Virus record (IMG/VR): IMGVR_UViG_3300025865_000061
Span: 1 to 22,440 of that record
Source: a virus
Reading direction: 5' to 3' (one strand)
Length of the DNA stretch: 22,440 nt
Below the pieces are notes generated by a model that was not told where the DNA came from, did no database searches, and saw only the letters and a list, made by a program, of their open reading frames with translations. Position numbers and translations under genes: made by a program. This document shows, in pieces, positions 6,514 to 13,870 of the stretch. Position 1 is the stretch's first letter. Every line of letters begins with the position of its first letter.

Positions 6514-9035
6514 ACAATATCCCACAGGAACTGAAAGACCTCCGGCAGTGGGTCTGCTACCGGATCGAAGAACGTGACGGCAAGCCGACGAAGATCCCGT
6601 ATCGCACTGACAGAGCCGGACGCGGAAACGCCAAGTCCAATGACCCATCGACCTGGCACACATTCGATGAGGTGGTGGTAGCGGCCGCCAAGCCGATAAA
6701 CAAGTTCGACGGCATAGGGTTTGTGCTATCTGAATCCGACCCCTACGTGTTCATAGACCTTGATCATGTGGTAGACGACGGTGAACTTGCACCTTGGGCG
6801 CGGGAGATGATCGAGCGTGTGGACTCCTACACGGAGTTCAGCCAATCGGGAAGCGGTATCCACATCATTGCGCGCGCCAAGAAGCCCGGCCCGCGATGCC
6901 GGACTCACAGCAAACCACAGTTCGAGATATACGATGACGTGCGGCTCGTTGTGTTTACGGGCCGGTTGTGGGACAAATCGCCGACCCAGATCAATGACGC
7001 CCAGCAAGTCGTGCGCGACATTTACTTTGAAGTATTCGGCGAGAACCCTCGCAACATCCCTCCCAAGGAGACGGAGAAGAACGCGCGGCCCGTCGGCATG
7101 TCCGATCCCGCATTGATCGAGAAAGCAATGTCGGCATCGAACGGAGACAGGTTCAGCAGGCTGTGGAATGGGAACACCGGAGACTACAACGGCGATGCCA
7201 GTGCGGCGGACATGGCATTGGCATGCATGCTGGCCTTCTGGACCGGCAAAGACCCGGCCAGGATGGACCGCCTCTTCCGCGAGTCGGGGCTGATGCGCGA
7301 CAAGTGGGATGAACACAGAGGCTCGCAGACCTACGGGCAGATCACGGTTGATGCCGCCATCGGCATGACCAAAGAGACCTATGCCGACCAGGCAGGCAAA
7401 CGGCGCGGGAAAGGACACGCACGCAGTTCCGGGGCGTCAGCTGACGTGGATGCTCCCCACGGTCCGGACGGCGAGCCGATGAACGATCTCGGCAACGCCA
7501 GACGGCTGGTCAAGAAACACGGTGAGACCATTCGATTCTGCCACGACGCGGGCAAATGGTTTTGCTGGGATGGTCGCCGATGGGTCAAAGACGAGACCAG
7601 CGAGATCGTCCGAAAGGCCAAGTGCGTAGTCGATGATATGCTCAGGCAGGCCGTCGCCATGCGCAGTGCCGCAGAGTCTAAGGCCGACGATGGTTCGCTG
7701 GAAGCGGCGAAGTCCTTTGAACGCCATGCTGTGTCATCCGGCAATCATCGGCGTATCCTTGCCCTGATCTCCCAGGCGGAGTCAGAGCCGGGCATAACGA
7801 TCCTGGCGGGCGATCTCGATGCCGATCATTGGGCGTTCAACTGCGCCAATGGCACTATCGACCTGCGAACCGGTGAACTGCGCCAGCACAATCGAGCGGA
7901 CCTGATCTCGAAGATAAGCGAGACCAACTACGACCCGAATGCACAATGCCCTATGTGGGAGAAGTTCATCGCCGAGGTATTCGTAAACGACGATGAGCTT
8001 GTCCACTTTGTTCATCAGGCATGTGGTTATACGCTGACCGGAGACACGCGCGAGCAACTCTTCTTTATTTTGCACGGGTGTGGCTCCAACGGCAAGTCTA
8101 CGTTTATCACGGTGCTGCGTGATATCCTCGGCGACTACGAGACCAAGACATCCACCGATACACTCGTGGAGAAGAATAACTCCAGCAACACCAACGATCT
8201 GGCTGCGCTGCGCGGTGCGCGGTTAGTCAGCGCCATAGAGACCAGCGCCGGTAAACGGCTGGCAGAGGCGCTGGTAAAGGAACTCACGGGCCAGGATGCA
8301 GTAACGGCACGGTTTCTCTACCAGGAGTTCTTCACGTTCCTTCCGGTCTTCAAACTCTGGCTGGCCTGTAACCATGTGCCCGTTATTCAGGGCCAGGATT
8401 TCGCCATCTGGAGGCGGATTAGACTGATCCCATTCAATGTCCAGTTTCAGGATGCGGACCATCCTACAGGTCCATACAAGGACAAAGCGCTATCCGACAA
8501 GCTGAAATCCGAACACGAGGGGATTCTGGCGTGGCTTGTTCGCGGGTGTCTGGACTGGCAGAATGACGGTCTCTCCACGGCAAAAGCCGTGCGTGCCGCA
8601 ACGGGCAAGCTGCAGAAAGATATGGACGTGCTCGGTGGCTTCCTTGATGAGTGCTGTGTGTTCGAATCAGGAGCGGCAGTCGCAGCCAGAAAGCTATATT
8701 CGGCGTACTGCTCCTGGGCCGAGAACAACGGCGAGAGGCCCCTTTCGCAGCGATGGTTCGGGCTGCGACTATCAGAGCGCGGAACATGTGAGAGCTATCG
8801 AACCATGAGCGCAAGGTGCTGGCGCGGCGTCGGCCTCCTGAGTGATCGCGTTGATGAAACGCCCGAAACCAATGACGCAATGACTGATACGTCACTATCT
8901 GCCAGAAAGTACTATGGTGCCGGAAATGAAGAGAGCACAGAGTGTAATAGTACCATAGGGACTTTAGGGGAAATAGGGTCCTATCCGTCACAAGCGTCAT
9001 CGGATGACGACGGCGGCGACTGGGTGGAGGTATAG
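6510..9035 (+). CDS. Primase-polymerase fused to D5/SF3 helicase
   Basis: An 841-residue replication protein resembling the NrS-1-type phage primase-polymerases. The N-terminal AEP-like primase (about 1-190) has Asp83-x-Asp85 in FIDLDHV, SGSGIHI (113-119) and LVVFTGR. A helical domain follows (about 210-300, including GDASAADMALACMLAFWTG). Next come a D5_N region and an SF3 helicase with Walker A GCGSNGKST near residue 521, IETSAGKRL, and LWLACNHVPVIQG. The C-terminus resembles the D5 winged helix. It would unwind and prime, and perhaps copy, phage DNA. No separate DNA polymerase gene is in the window. The start follows GGAGG and overlaps the helicase stop. The gene ends 2 nt before the next ATG. 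Confidence 0.92.
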   Translation: MNNIPQELKDLRQWVCYRIEERDGKPTKIPYRTDRAGRGNAKSNDPSTWHTFDEVVVAAAKPINKFDGIGFVLSESDPYVFIDLDHVVDDGELAPWAREMIERVDSYTEFSQSGSGIHIIARAKKPGPRCRTHSKPQFEIYDDVRLVVFTGRLWDKSPTQINDAQQVVRDIYFEVFGENPRNIPPKETEKNARPVGMSDPALIEKAMSASNGDRFSRLWNGNTGDYNGDASAADMALACMLAFWTGKDPARMDRLFRESGLMRDKWDEHRGSQTYGQITVDAAIGMTKETYADQAGKRRGKGHARSSGASADVDAPHGPDGEPMNDLGNARRLVKKHGETIRFCHDAGKWFCWDGRRWVKDETSEIVRKAKCVVDDMLRQAVAMRSAAESKADDGSLEAAKSFERHAVSSGNHRRILALISQAESEPGITILAGDLDADHWAFNCANGTIDLRTGELRQHNRADLISKISETNYDPNAQCPMWEKFIAEVFVNDDELVHFVHQACGYTLTGDTREQLFFILHGCGSNGKSTFITVLRDILGDYETKTSTDTLVEKNNSSNTNDLAALRGARLVSAIETSAGKRLAEALVKELTGQDAVTARFLYQEFFTFLPVFKLWLACNHVPVIQGQDFAIWRRIRLIPFNVQFQDADHPTGPYKDKALSDKLKSEHEGILAWLVRGCLDWQNDGLSTAKAVRAATGKLQKDMDVLGGFLDECCVFESGAAVAARKLYSAYCSWAENNGERPLSQRWFGLRLSERGTCESYRTMSARCWRGVGLLSDRVDETPETNDAMTDTSLSARKYYGAGNEESTECNSTIGTLGEIGSYPSQASSDDDGGDWVEV

Positions 9036-9037
9036 TT

Positions 9038-9964
9038 ATGAGTTACCTCGATACGTTCAGTCGAAGAGGCATCCGTGTTAGCATCAATCCAAATGGTAAA
9101 CTCAGGCTTGAGCCCAGATGGCTTGTAGTTGACGACCTGCTTGCTCTGGCCCGAGATCATCGTGACGAGCTTGCAGCAGAGATCAAGGGGGATGGCGCTT
9201 CCGTTCCCGATGCCAACGGCGAGATAGTCCCGGACTATCAGTTCCTGTGGGTCGCAACCGACCTGGACTCGTTCGAGGAATACGATCCCCGGTTTGGCTA
9301 CGAACTCGGTTGCGATCCGGTCTACCGGATGTTGGACGCTTCCTACTATGCTTGGCTTCGCCACCGGATGGAGAATGCCCGGAAAGCCCATGAATCAGGA
9401 ACTCTGGACGGTGCGGCTTTCAACACCTTGCGCGAGCGGTTCAACATCATTCACACCTGGGCGATTCAGCGCATCGGCGAGGATGCTCTTCGCACGGCCA
9501 TTCGCACGACGAACGTCAAGACCTACGTTCCACCGTCAGAGCAGACATTCGCTGCGTACCGCAAAACCGGGGACGATGCCTGGGATGCATACGAGCGACG
9601 ACGGACATTATCTACTCAACCGGCCACACCATCGGACCAGGCTGGCAAACTCCAGCACCTGCTCGACACCCAGGGATACGCCGGAATCAGATCAGGCATC
9701 ATCGATGACATCGTCGTATTCGTTCGCGATGACTCGGTGGTAGTCCCTCCCAAGTGGTCCAGCAAAGTGATCTTCACCATTGACGAGCTAACCCTGATGG
9801 TCGGCTCGTCGCCCGAAGCCGTGAAGCAGATTCACGAGGTCAAGCGGGTGTTCGGTGGCAAGGTCGTGCCCACGGATGAGTCCGACAGTAAGCTGTTTGT
9901 GGAGCAGAAACGGAGCGTCACGCCTCCAAGTGCTCCGCAGCTTGCGCTCGGGTGCTCGGTTTGA
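9038..9964 (+). CDS. Unknown protein with TubC-like N-terminal segment
   Basis: A 308-residue protein with GGAGG about 10 nt before the ATG. Residues about 7-50 (GIRVSINPNGKLRLEPRW then LVVDDLLALARDHRDELAAEI) have the beta-hairpin plus two-helix pattern of the TubC N-terminal docking domain. That family was named from NRPS/PKS docking but is common in phage replication proteins. Residues 55-200 are helical and aromatic-rich. Residues about 205-275 (LQHLLDTQGYAGIRSGIIDD, VVVPPKWSSKVIFTIDELTLM) look like a separate alpha/beta region. It is co-transcribed with the primase-helicase and may be a replisome accessory or docking protein. The docking-domain call is by pattern, and the rest is unrecognised. 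Confidence 0.75.
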   Translation: MSYLDTFSRRGIRVSINPNGKLRLEPRWLVVDDLLALARDHRDELAAEIKGDGASVPDANGEIVPDYQFLWVATDLDSFEEYDPRFGYELGCDPVYRMLDASYYAWLRHRMENARKAHESGTLDGAAFNTLRERFNIIHTWAIQRIGEDALRTAIRTTNVKTYVPPSEQTFAAYRKTGDDAWDAYERRRTLSTQPATPSDQAGKLQHLLDTQGYAGIRSGIIDDIVVFVRDDSVVVPPKWSSKVIFTIDELTLMVGSSPEAVKQIHEVKRVFGGKVVPTDESDSKLFVEQKRSVTPPSAPQLALGCSV

Positions 9965-9972
9965 CAGATCAG

Positions 9973-10131
9973 ATGCCGAAACCAGCCAGTTTAGATACAA
10001 AACTCGGTGTACAGGACACAGTACAGGCTCCAAACCACCGTCAATACGTGCAGAATCACCCGGCAAGCGAGCGTGGAATAGGCGCGAACCGCCTTCCCCG
10101 CTCATCTCGGCAAAATCGGGTCAATTGGTGA
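9973..10131 (+). CDS. Possible small gene (52 residues)
   Basis: An ATG at 9973 opens a 52-residue frame (MPKPASLDTKLGVQDTVQAP at the start, ending RQNRVNW). It fills most of the 172-bp gap between the TubC-like gene and the putative small terminase subunit, and stops 5 nt before the next ATG. The composition is basic, Gln/Asn-rich and without obvious frame noise. There is no convincing Shine-Dalgarno before the ATG. Termination reinitiation from the upstream stop, 8 nt away, would be needed. The alternative is that this is simply a leader. Confidence 0.35.
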   Translation: MPKPASLDTKLGVQDTVQAPNHRQYVQNHPASERGIGANRLPRSSRQNRVNW

Positions 10132-10136
10132 GAAGA

Positions 10137-10667
10137 ATGAGTGAGAAGAACACATCAGAACAAGACAGACAGCCTTTCGGTGAATACGAGCACCGGGATG
10201 TCGATCAGTTCCGTCGCATCACCTCTGGACAGCGAGCCCCTGGCGCGCCGGAGGGGAACACGAACAATCTCCAGCACGGCGCGTATGCGAACAGGTTTCT
10301 AAGCGATGAGGAGCGGCAGCTATTCGATTCGCTGATCGCCAAGCTGCGTGCGGACTTCAAGTTCAACGAAAGCTCGGATTTCATCCAGGTCGAACTCGTG
10401 GCGATCTACTTCCTCAAGCTGGGCCGAGCACAGGAAGCCGGTGACTGGGATGCCGCGCAAAAGATAGACCAGATGCTGCGCGGCCACCTAAAGGATCTCA
10501 AGGCGACCAAGATAGCCCGTGAGGGAGACGAACCGCGTGGTCCGGAGACCACACCAGCCGAGTGGGCCAGCGCACTGCTTCAACAATGGGACGAGTCACA
10601 GAAGCCCAAACGCCAGCACAAGCCGAAAAACGCCAAAACAACTTCGGATAACACGGCGGAGGGCTGA
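10137..10667 (+). CDS. Putative terminase small subunit-like DNA-packaging protein
   Basis: A 176-residue protein whose ATG at 10137 follows GGTGAGAAG. Near residues 32-48 it carries GAPEGNTNNLQHGAYANRF, the GAPxGNxNxxxHGxY pattern common at the N-terminus of small terminase-like and P27-like phage proteins. A helical middle (about 50-125) includes LSDEERQLFDSLIAKLRADF. The Lys/Gln-rich tail is probably disordered. It would recognise phage DNA for packaging with the large terminase at 12227. The two are separated here by the oppositely oriented recombinase cassette, whereas they are usually adjacent. The helix-turn-helix is not obvious, so the assignment rests on motif and genome order. Confidence 0.6.
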   Translation: MSEKNTSEQDRQPFGEYEHRDVDQFRRITSGQRAPGAPEGNTNNLQHGAYANRFLSDEERQLFDSLIAKLRADFKFNESSDFIQVELVAIYFLKLGRAQEAGDWDAAQKIDQMLRGHLKDLKATKIAREGDEPRGPETTPAEWASALLQQWDESQKPKRQHKPKNAKTTSDNTAEG

Positions 10668-10712
10668 GCGATGGAGCGAGTTTCACGCGTGGATTTCGGA
10701 GGCGGTGTGGCA

Positions 10713-10746
10713 GTGAGTTCCGATAACTCATGTTCTCGGAACTCAC
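10713..10746. repeat. Perfect inverted repeat, 11-bp arms with 12-nt centre
   Basis: GTGAGTTCCGA (10713-10723) and TCGGAACTCAC (10736-10746) are exact reverse complements. There is no T-tract on either side, which argues against a simple intrinsic terminator. The length of the arms and the recombinase gene 93 bp away make a recombinase or regulator binding site possible. Confidence 0.7.
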
Positions 10747-10790
10747 CGCTCTGTAGGTCTCTGGCAGAACAATGCCTGCGGAAAACGGAG

Positions 10791-10826
10791 GCTGGGGAAA
10801 GGCTGGTGAGTGTTCCTCTCCCCAGC
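10791..10826 (-). terminator. Possible terminator hairpin after the recombinase
   Basis: GCTGGGGA (10791-10798) pairs perfectly with TCCCCAGC (10819-10826), with an extra AGG/CCT inside. It lies 12 bp beyond the recombinase stop. On the minus strand only a short TTTT follows after about 5 nt, so it is a weak intrinsic terminator at best. Confidence 0.4.
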
Positions 10827-10838
10827 AGAGTCGGCAAC

Positions 10839-11756
10839 TCAGATCCGCTCGAGTGCATCCTCCAGGGCATCGTCGGAGAGGTGTGTGTAGATTTCGGTCG
10901 TGGAGATGTCGCGGTGGCCAAGAGCGCGCTTGACGAGAAGCAGGTCGGAGGTTCTGGCGTAGAGGTGAGTCGCGAAGGTGTGCCGCAAGCCATGTGGCGA
11001 TATGTGTTTTGCGATTCCGGCGGCGTCCAGCCAGTGCTTGAGGCGCTGAGCGATCTGCCTGTCGCAGAGCCGTGTACCTCTCGCAGTAGGAAAGAGCGCC
11101 GTGCATTCGCTGGTTACTGCTTTGCGGCGTTCCTTGAGATGGTCACGAAGCAGTGTCCGAAGCGTTGTCTTCAGGAACTTGACCTGCGGGACGTTGCCTT
11201 TTCCTGTGATGCGAATGTGCTTGCCGTCCAGGTCAACGTCGTTAACGTCGAGGTTCACCAATTCCGCGATGCGGATGCCGGTGCCGAGGAACAGTTCGAA
11301 GATAACGCGGTCGCGGCGTGCCAGTGGATTGGCGCGGTCGTGGAGTTCATTGAGCAGCCTGCGCTTCTCTGCTTCGGTCAGGAACTCGGGCGGTGTTCTC
11401 GACAGGCGCTTTGTGGTGACAGCCTTGGCCGGGCTGGAGTCTATCAGACCACTTTCAGCGGCCCACGCAAAGAACGAGCGGACCACTGCCTTGAGTCGAT
11501 GCATTGTCGCGGCAGACTTGGGCGCGTCGTTCTCCGAGATCGCGACTGCGGGACCGGTGAGCGTGGCGTCAATCATCGCGGCGGTGACGTCGGCGACACG
11601 GGCGACAGGCAGTGCCCGGACAAAGCAGCGCAGGTCACGCATGTATGCCGAGATGGTGTGCTCCGAGCGACATTGCGCCCGGAGCCTTACCGCGAAGTTG
11701 CCTATCGCCTGTTCGAGATCGTCAGTCGGCTGCAGGAGCCGGATCGGATTCGGCAT
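10839..11756 (-). CDS. Tyrosine recombinase (XerC/D-like integrase), complete
   Basis: A 305-residue tyrosine recombinase. The N-terminal SAM-like core-binding domain spans about 12-108 and the catalytic domain about 124-300. The catalytic set is complete: Arg162 (GTGIRIAELV), Lys186 (TGKGNVPQVKF), His255 and Arg258 (SPHGLRHTFATH), His281 (LGHRDISTTEIY) and nucleophile Tyr290. The size and lack of an arm-binding domain make it Xer-like rather than lambda Int-like. The ATG follows GGAGGTG and lies 35 bp inside the end of the upstream gene, which encodes only a second core-binding domain. The two are probably translationally coupled. It may integrate or excise the phage or resolve genome multimers. 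It is transcribed against the surrounding terminase genes. Confidence 0.93.
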   Translation of the reverse strand: MPNPIRLLQPTDDLEQAIGNFAVRLRAQCRSEHTISAYMRDLRCFVRALPVARVADVTAAMIDATLTGPAVAISENDAPKSAATMHRLKAVVRSFFAWAAESGLIDSSPAKAVTTKRLSRTPPEFLTEAEKRRLLNELHDRANPLARRDRVIFELFLGTGIRIAELVNLDVNDVDLDGKHIRITGKGNVPQVKFLKTTLRTLLRDHLKERRKAVTSECTALFPTARGTRLCDRQIAQRLKHWLDAAGIAKHISPHGLRHTFATHLYARTSDLLLVKRALGHRDISTTEIYTHLSDDALEDALERI

Positions 11757-12117
11757 TGCGCACCTCCGGTGTGGTTCTCTCGCTGCGGCCCATCGGCGTG
11801 TCTTTCGGAAGCGGGAGCTTGGCGATGTAACCCTGCTCCAGCGCCCAGCACAGGAACATCCGAAAGACTCGAACAGTTTTCCTGACGGTCGGCTCGGAGC
11901 GTTCCTTGCCGCTGGGCATTTTCAGCAGCGCGTCGGACTTGAGAAAGCCCGAGACGTGCGGGACGAGAATGGAGCCGAGCTTCTTGTCTGAGCCGAAGTG
12001 GGCTTCTATCTGCTCGGCATCTTTGGAATACGTGTAGAGCGTGCGTTCGCTCTTGCCACAAGCCTTGAGGTGTTCAAGGTATTCCTGCAGCGCGTCATGC
12101 AGTGTCTTTTCTGTCAT
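11722..12117 (-). CDS. Stand-alone recombinase core-binding (SAM-like) domain protein
   Basis: A 131-residue protein resembling only the N-terminal core-binding domain of phage integrases and Xer proteins: LHDALQEYLEHLKACGKSER, then TYSKDAEQIEAHFG, and PTVRKTVRVFRMFLCWALEQ. There is no catalytic domain. Its last 35 bp overlap the start of the full recombinase in another frame. The ATG at 12117 follows GAGGAGG; a longer frame to 12198 crosses an inverted repeat and lacks a ribosome site. The ending, ESDPAPAAD, is a natural tail with no sign of a recent frameshift. It could pair with the recombinase on asymmetric half-sites or modulate its direction. A relic of a second recombinase is the main alternative. 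Confidence 0.8.
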   Translation of the reverse strand: MTEKTLHDALQEYLEHLKACGKSERTLYTYSKDAEQIEAHFGSDKKLGSILVPHVSGFLKSDALLKMPSGKERSEPTVRKTVRVFRMFLCWALEQGYIAKLPLPKDTPMGRSERTTPEVRNAESDPAPAAD

Positions 12118-12148
12118 CTTACTACCTCCTCGGAGTTTGGTGTGATCT

Positions 12149-12189
12149 ACATTCACGCTTGGAACGTGCCTCCAAGTCAAGTGGAATGT
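12149..12189. repeat. Nested inverted repeats upstream of recombinase pair and terL
   Basis: Outer arms are ACATTC (12149-12154) and GAATGT (12184-12189). Inner arms are CTTGGA (12158-12163) and TCCAAG (12171-12176) around ACGTGCC. The region lies in the 109-bp divergent gap between the recombinase pair and the large terminase, and overlaps a minus-strand TTGACT that could act as a -35. It is a candidate operator or recombinase binding site. Confidence 0.6.
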
Positions 12190-12226
12190 GCTCAGCATTC
12201 ATCTGGGGATTGATCGGAGGAAACCA

Positions 12227-13753
12227 ATGGCCAGATTCAGTGCCAAAGAGAAACGAATGATAAAGATACTCTCGAACCCGCTGTTATGGGGGCAGCACTA
12301 TCTAAGAAACCGCGATGGCTCGCCTCGCAGCTATTGGCCGCATCAGGTAGATGACCTGCAGTGCCCGGAGAAGAACATTATCCATCTCGACGGTCGAGAC
12401 ACAGGAAAGAGCGTAGTGCTGTCGACGGACGCCCTGCATTTCGCCTTCACCAACTACGGCGTTCAAGGGCTCGTAGCCGCTCCGCACCAGGGACACCTGG
12501 ACACGATCATCGAGGAGATAGAGTTCCAACTTGAGGCCAACGCCGAACTCATGTCGAGCATCGGGATCACGAAGTACGGCAAGCCCAAGATAACCAGGAA
12601 GCCGTATTTCCGGCTGGAGTTCACCAACGGCTCCATACTCTACTTCAGACCGGCAGGCGCTTACGGTGACGCGTTTCGCTCCCTGCACGTGGAGCGCGTC
12701 TGGGTGGATGAGGGCGCGTGGCTCACCGAGAAGGCGTGGAACGCGCTTCGCCAATGCCTCAAGGCCGATGGGACGCTTCGCATATACTCGACTCCCAACG
12801 GACTTAGGAACACGACCTATTACCGGCTGACCAGCTCGGATCAGTTCAAGGTGTTCCGCTGGCCCTCGTGGCTTAATCCGGATTGGAACAGCAATCGCGA
12901 GCGCGAGCTGCTGGAGTTCTATGGCGGCAAAGACACGGCGGGCTGGCAACACGAGGTCGCCGGTGAACACGGTAAGCCGTCATACGGAGCATTCAACATC
13001 GAGTCCCTGAACCTCTGCAGGCAAGAGGTAGTCGACTACCGCAAGGTGACAATCCAGGGCAGCGATCTCAGCACGTGCGAAACCGAGGAAGACTCGCTCG
13101 ACCGGTTCGAGATAATGCTGAACCTCATACCTCAGACCGGTGTGTTCTGGATAGGCGGGGACCTGGGCTACACCAACGATCCAACGGAGATCGTCGTGTT
13201 CCGAGAGGACGAGTTCGGAGACAGGCGGGTGATGACACTGGTGTTGCGAGTTCACATGGAGCACGTCTCGTACCCGCACATCGCGCAGGTCATATCGCTG
13301 CTGGAACGCTATTTCACTCCCGTCGGCATCGGAATCGATAACGGTGGCAACGGGTTGGCGGTCGTCCAGGAACTTCTGACACTCGACAAATACAAGACTC
13401 TGCAGCTTCAGGGACGCCTGCGCGGATATGACTTTGGCGGGATGACCACGCTCGATGTCCGAGACGGTCGCGAGATACGCAAGCGTACCAAGGAGATGAT
13501 GACCACGCTCATCAACGGCGCGCTGCTAAGACGCCAGCTTATCCTGCCCGCCGATGACTCGGAAGTGGAGGATCAGTTTACGACGCAGACCTACACACTC
13601 TCCGGCGGCAACATCATCTACTCGAAGGGCAACGACCACATAGTTGATGCAGTCCGCTGCGCAATGCTTGCCCACGAACAAGGCGTGCTTGATTCGGTGA
13701 AAGAGGAGACTGTCTACGTGATGCCGCTGCTCACGGACCCAATTTTCATCTGA
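12227..13753 (+). CDS. terL: Terminase large subunit
   Basis: A 508-residue packaging motor. The N-terminal ATPase has a variant Walker A GRDTGKS (56-62), Walker B with Asp161-Glu162 in VWVDEGAW, and coupling segment IYSTPNG. The C-terminal RNase H-like nuclease has three acidic sites: Asp312 in GGDLGYTNDP, Asp371 in GIDNGG, and Asp474 in HIVDAV. All expected catalytic residues are present. The start at 12227 follows GGAGG (12216-12220). A longer frame from 12188 lacks a ribosome site and crosses the inverted repeat. It pumps DNA into the prohead through the portal encoded next. The recombinase cassette separates it from the putative small subunit. Confidence 0.95.
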   Translation: MARFSAKEKRMIKILSNPLLWGQHYLRNRDGSPRSYWPHQVDDLQCPEKNIIHLDGRDTGKSVVLSTDALHFAFTNYGVQGLVAAPHQGHLDTIIEEIEFQLEANAELMSSIGITKYGKPKITRKPYFRLEFTNGSILYFRPAGAYGDAFRSLHVERVWVDEGAWLTEKAWNALRQCLKADGTLRIYSTPNGLRNTTYYRLTSSDQFKVFRWPSWLNPDWNSNRERELLEFYGGKDTAGWQHEVAGEHGKPSYGAFNIESLNLCRQEVVDYRKVTIQGSDLSTCETEEDSLDRFEIMLNLIPQTGVFWIGGDLGYTNDPTEIVVFREDEFGDRRVMTLVLRVHMEHVSYPHIAQVISLLERYFTPVGIGIDNGGNGLAVVQELLTLDKYKTLQLQGRLRGYDFGGMTTLDVRDGREIRKRTKEMMTTLINGALLRRQLILPADDSEVEDQFTTQTYTLSGGNIIYSKGNDHIVDAVRCAMLAHEQGVLDSVKEETVYVMPLLTDPIFI

Positions 13754-13806
13754 AAGAGAATTGCCGATAACTGCCCGGTCGGCTCATTTATCGCACTCTG
13801 GCGCAC

Positions 13807-13824
13807 TCGCGCTACGTTGCGCGA
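13807..13824. repeat. Short stem-loop between terL and portal genes
   Basis: TCGCGC-TACGTT-GCGCGA is a perfect 6-bp stem in the 117-bp terL-portal gap. Two CTGGCGC repeats flank it. It may tune read-through or mRNA stability. No T-tract follows and no clear promoter was found in the gap. Confidence 0.4.
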
Positions 13825-13870
13825 CCTGGCGCGAAGAAACGCTAACCGCGTGCCATCACGGAGGGAGACT

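Larger units (their letters stand above)
10668..10838. other. Convergent intergenic region between terS-like gene and recombinase
   Basis: A 171-bp interval where transcription from left and right meets. It holds a perfect 11-bp-arm inverted repeat (10713-10746) and an 8-bp-arm hairpin (10791-10826). It also contains an ATG at 10671 with an ideal GGAGGG 7 nt upstream, which opens only a frame that continues antisense through the recombinase. No recognisable gene was found here. Confidence 0.6.

Noticed and set aside
10009-10027. GTACAGG direct repeat separated by ACACA
   Set aside because: It is too short to distinguish from chance and gives Val-Gln twice in the possible small frame.
10663-10716. 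Alternative frame reading RWSEFHAWISEAVWQ after the small terminase stop, as a frameshifted C-terminus or lost terL start
   Set aside because: It has no start codon in frame with a ribosome site and no recognisable slippery sequence; only 15 or so residues look protein-like.
10671-11885. A 404-residue plus-strand open frame with a good SD at its ATG
   Set aside because: Almost all of it is antisense to a complete tyrosine recombinase with all catalytic residues, and its own translation shows no domain pattern. Only the SD-led start is noted as a possible orphan.
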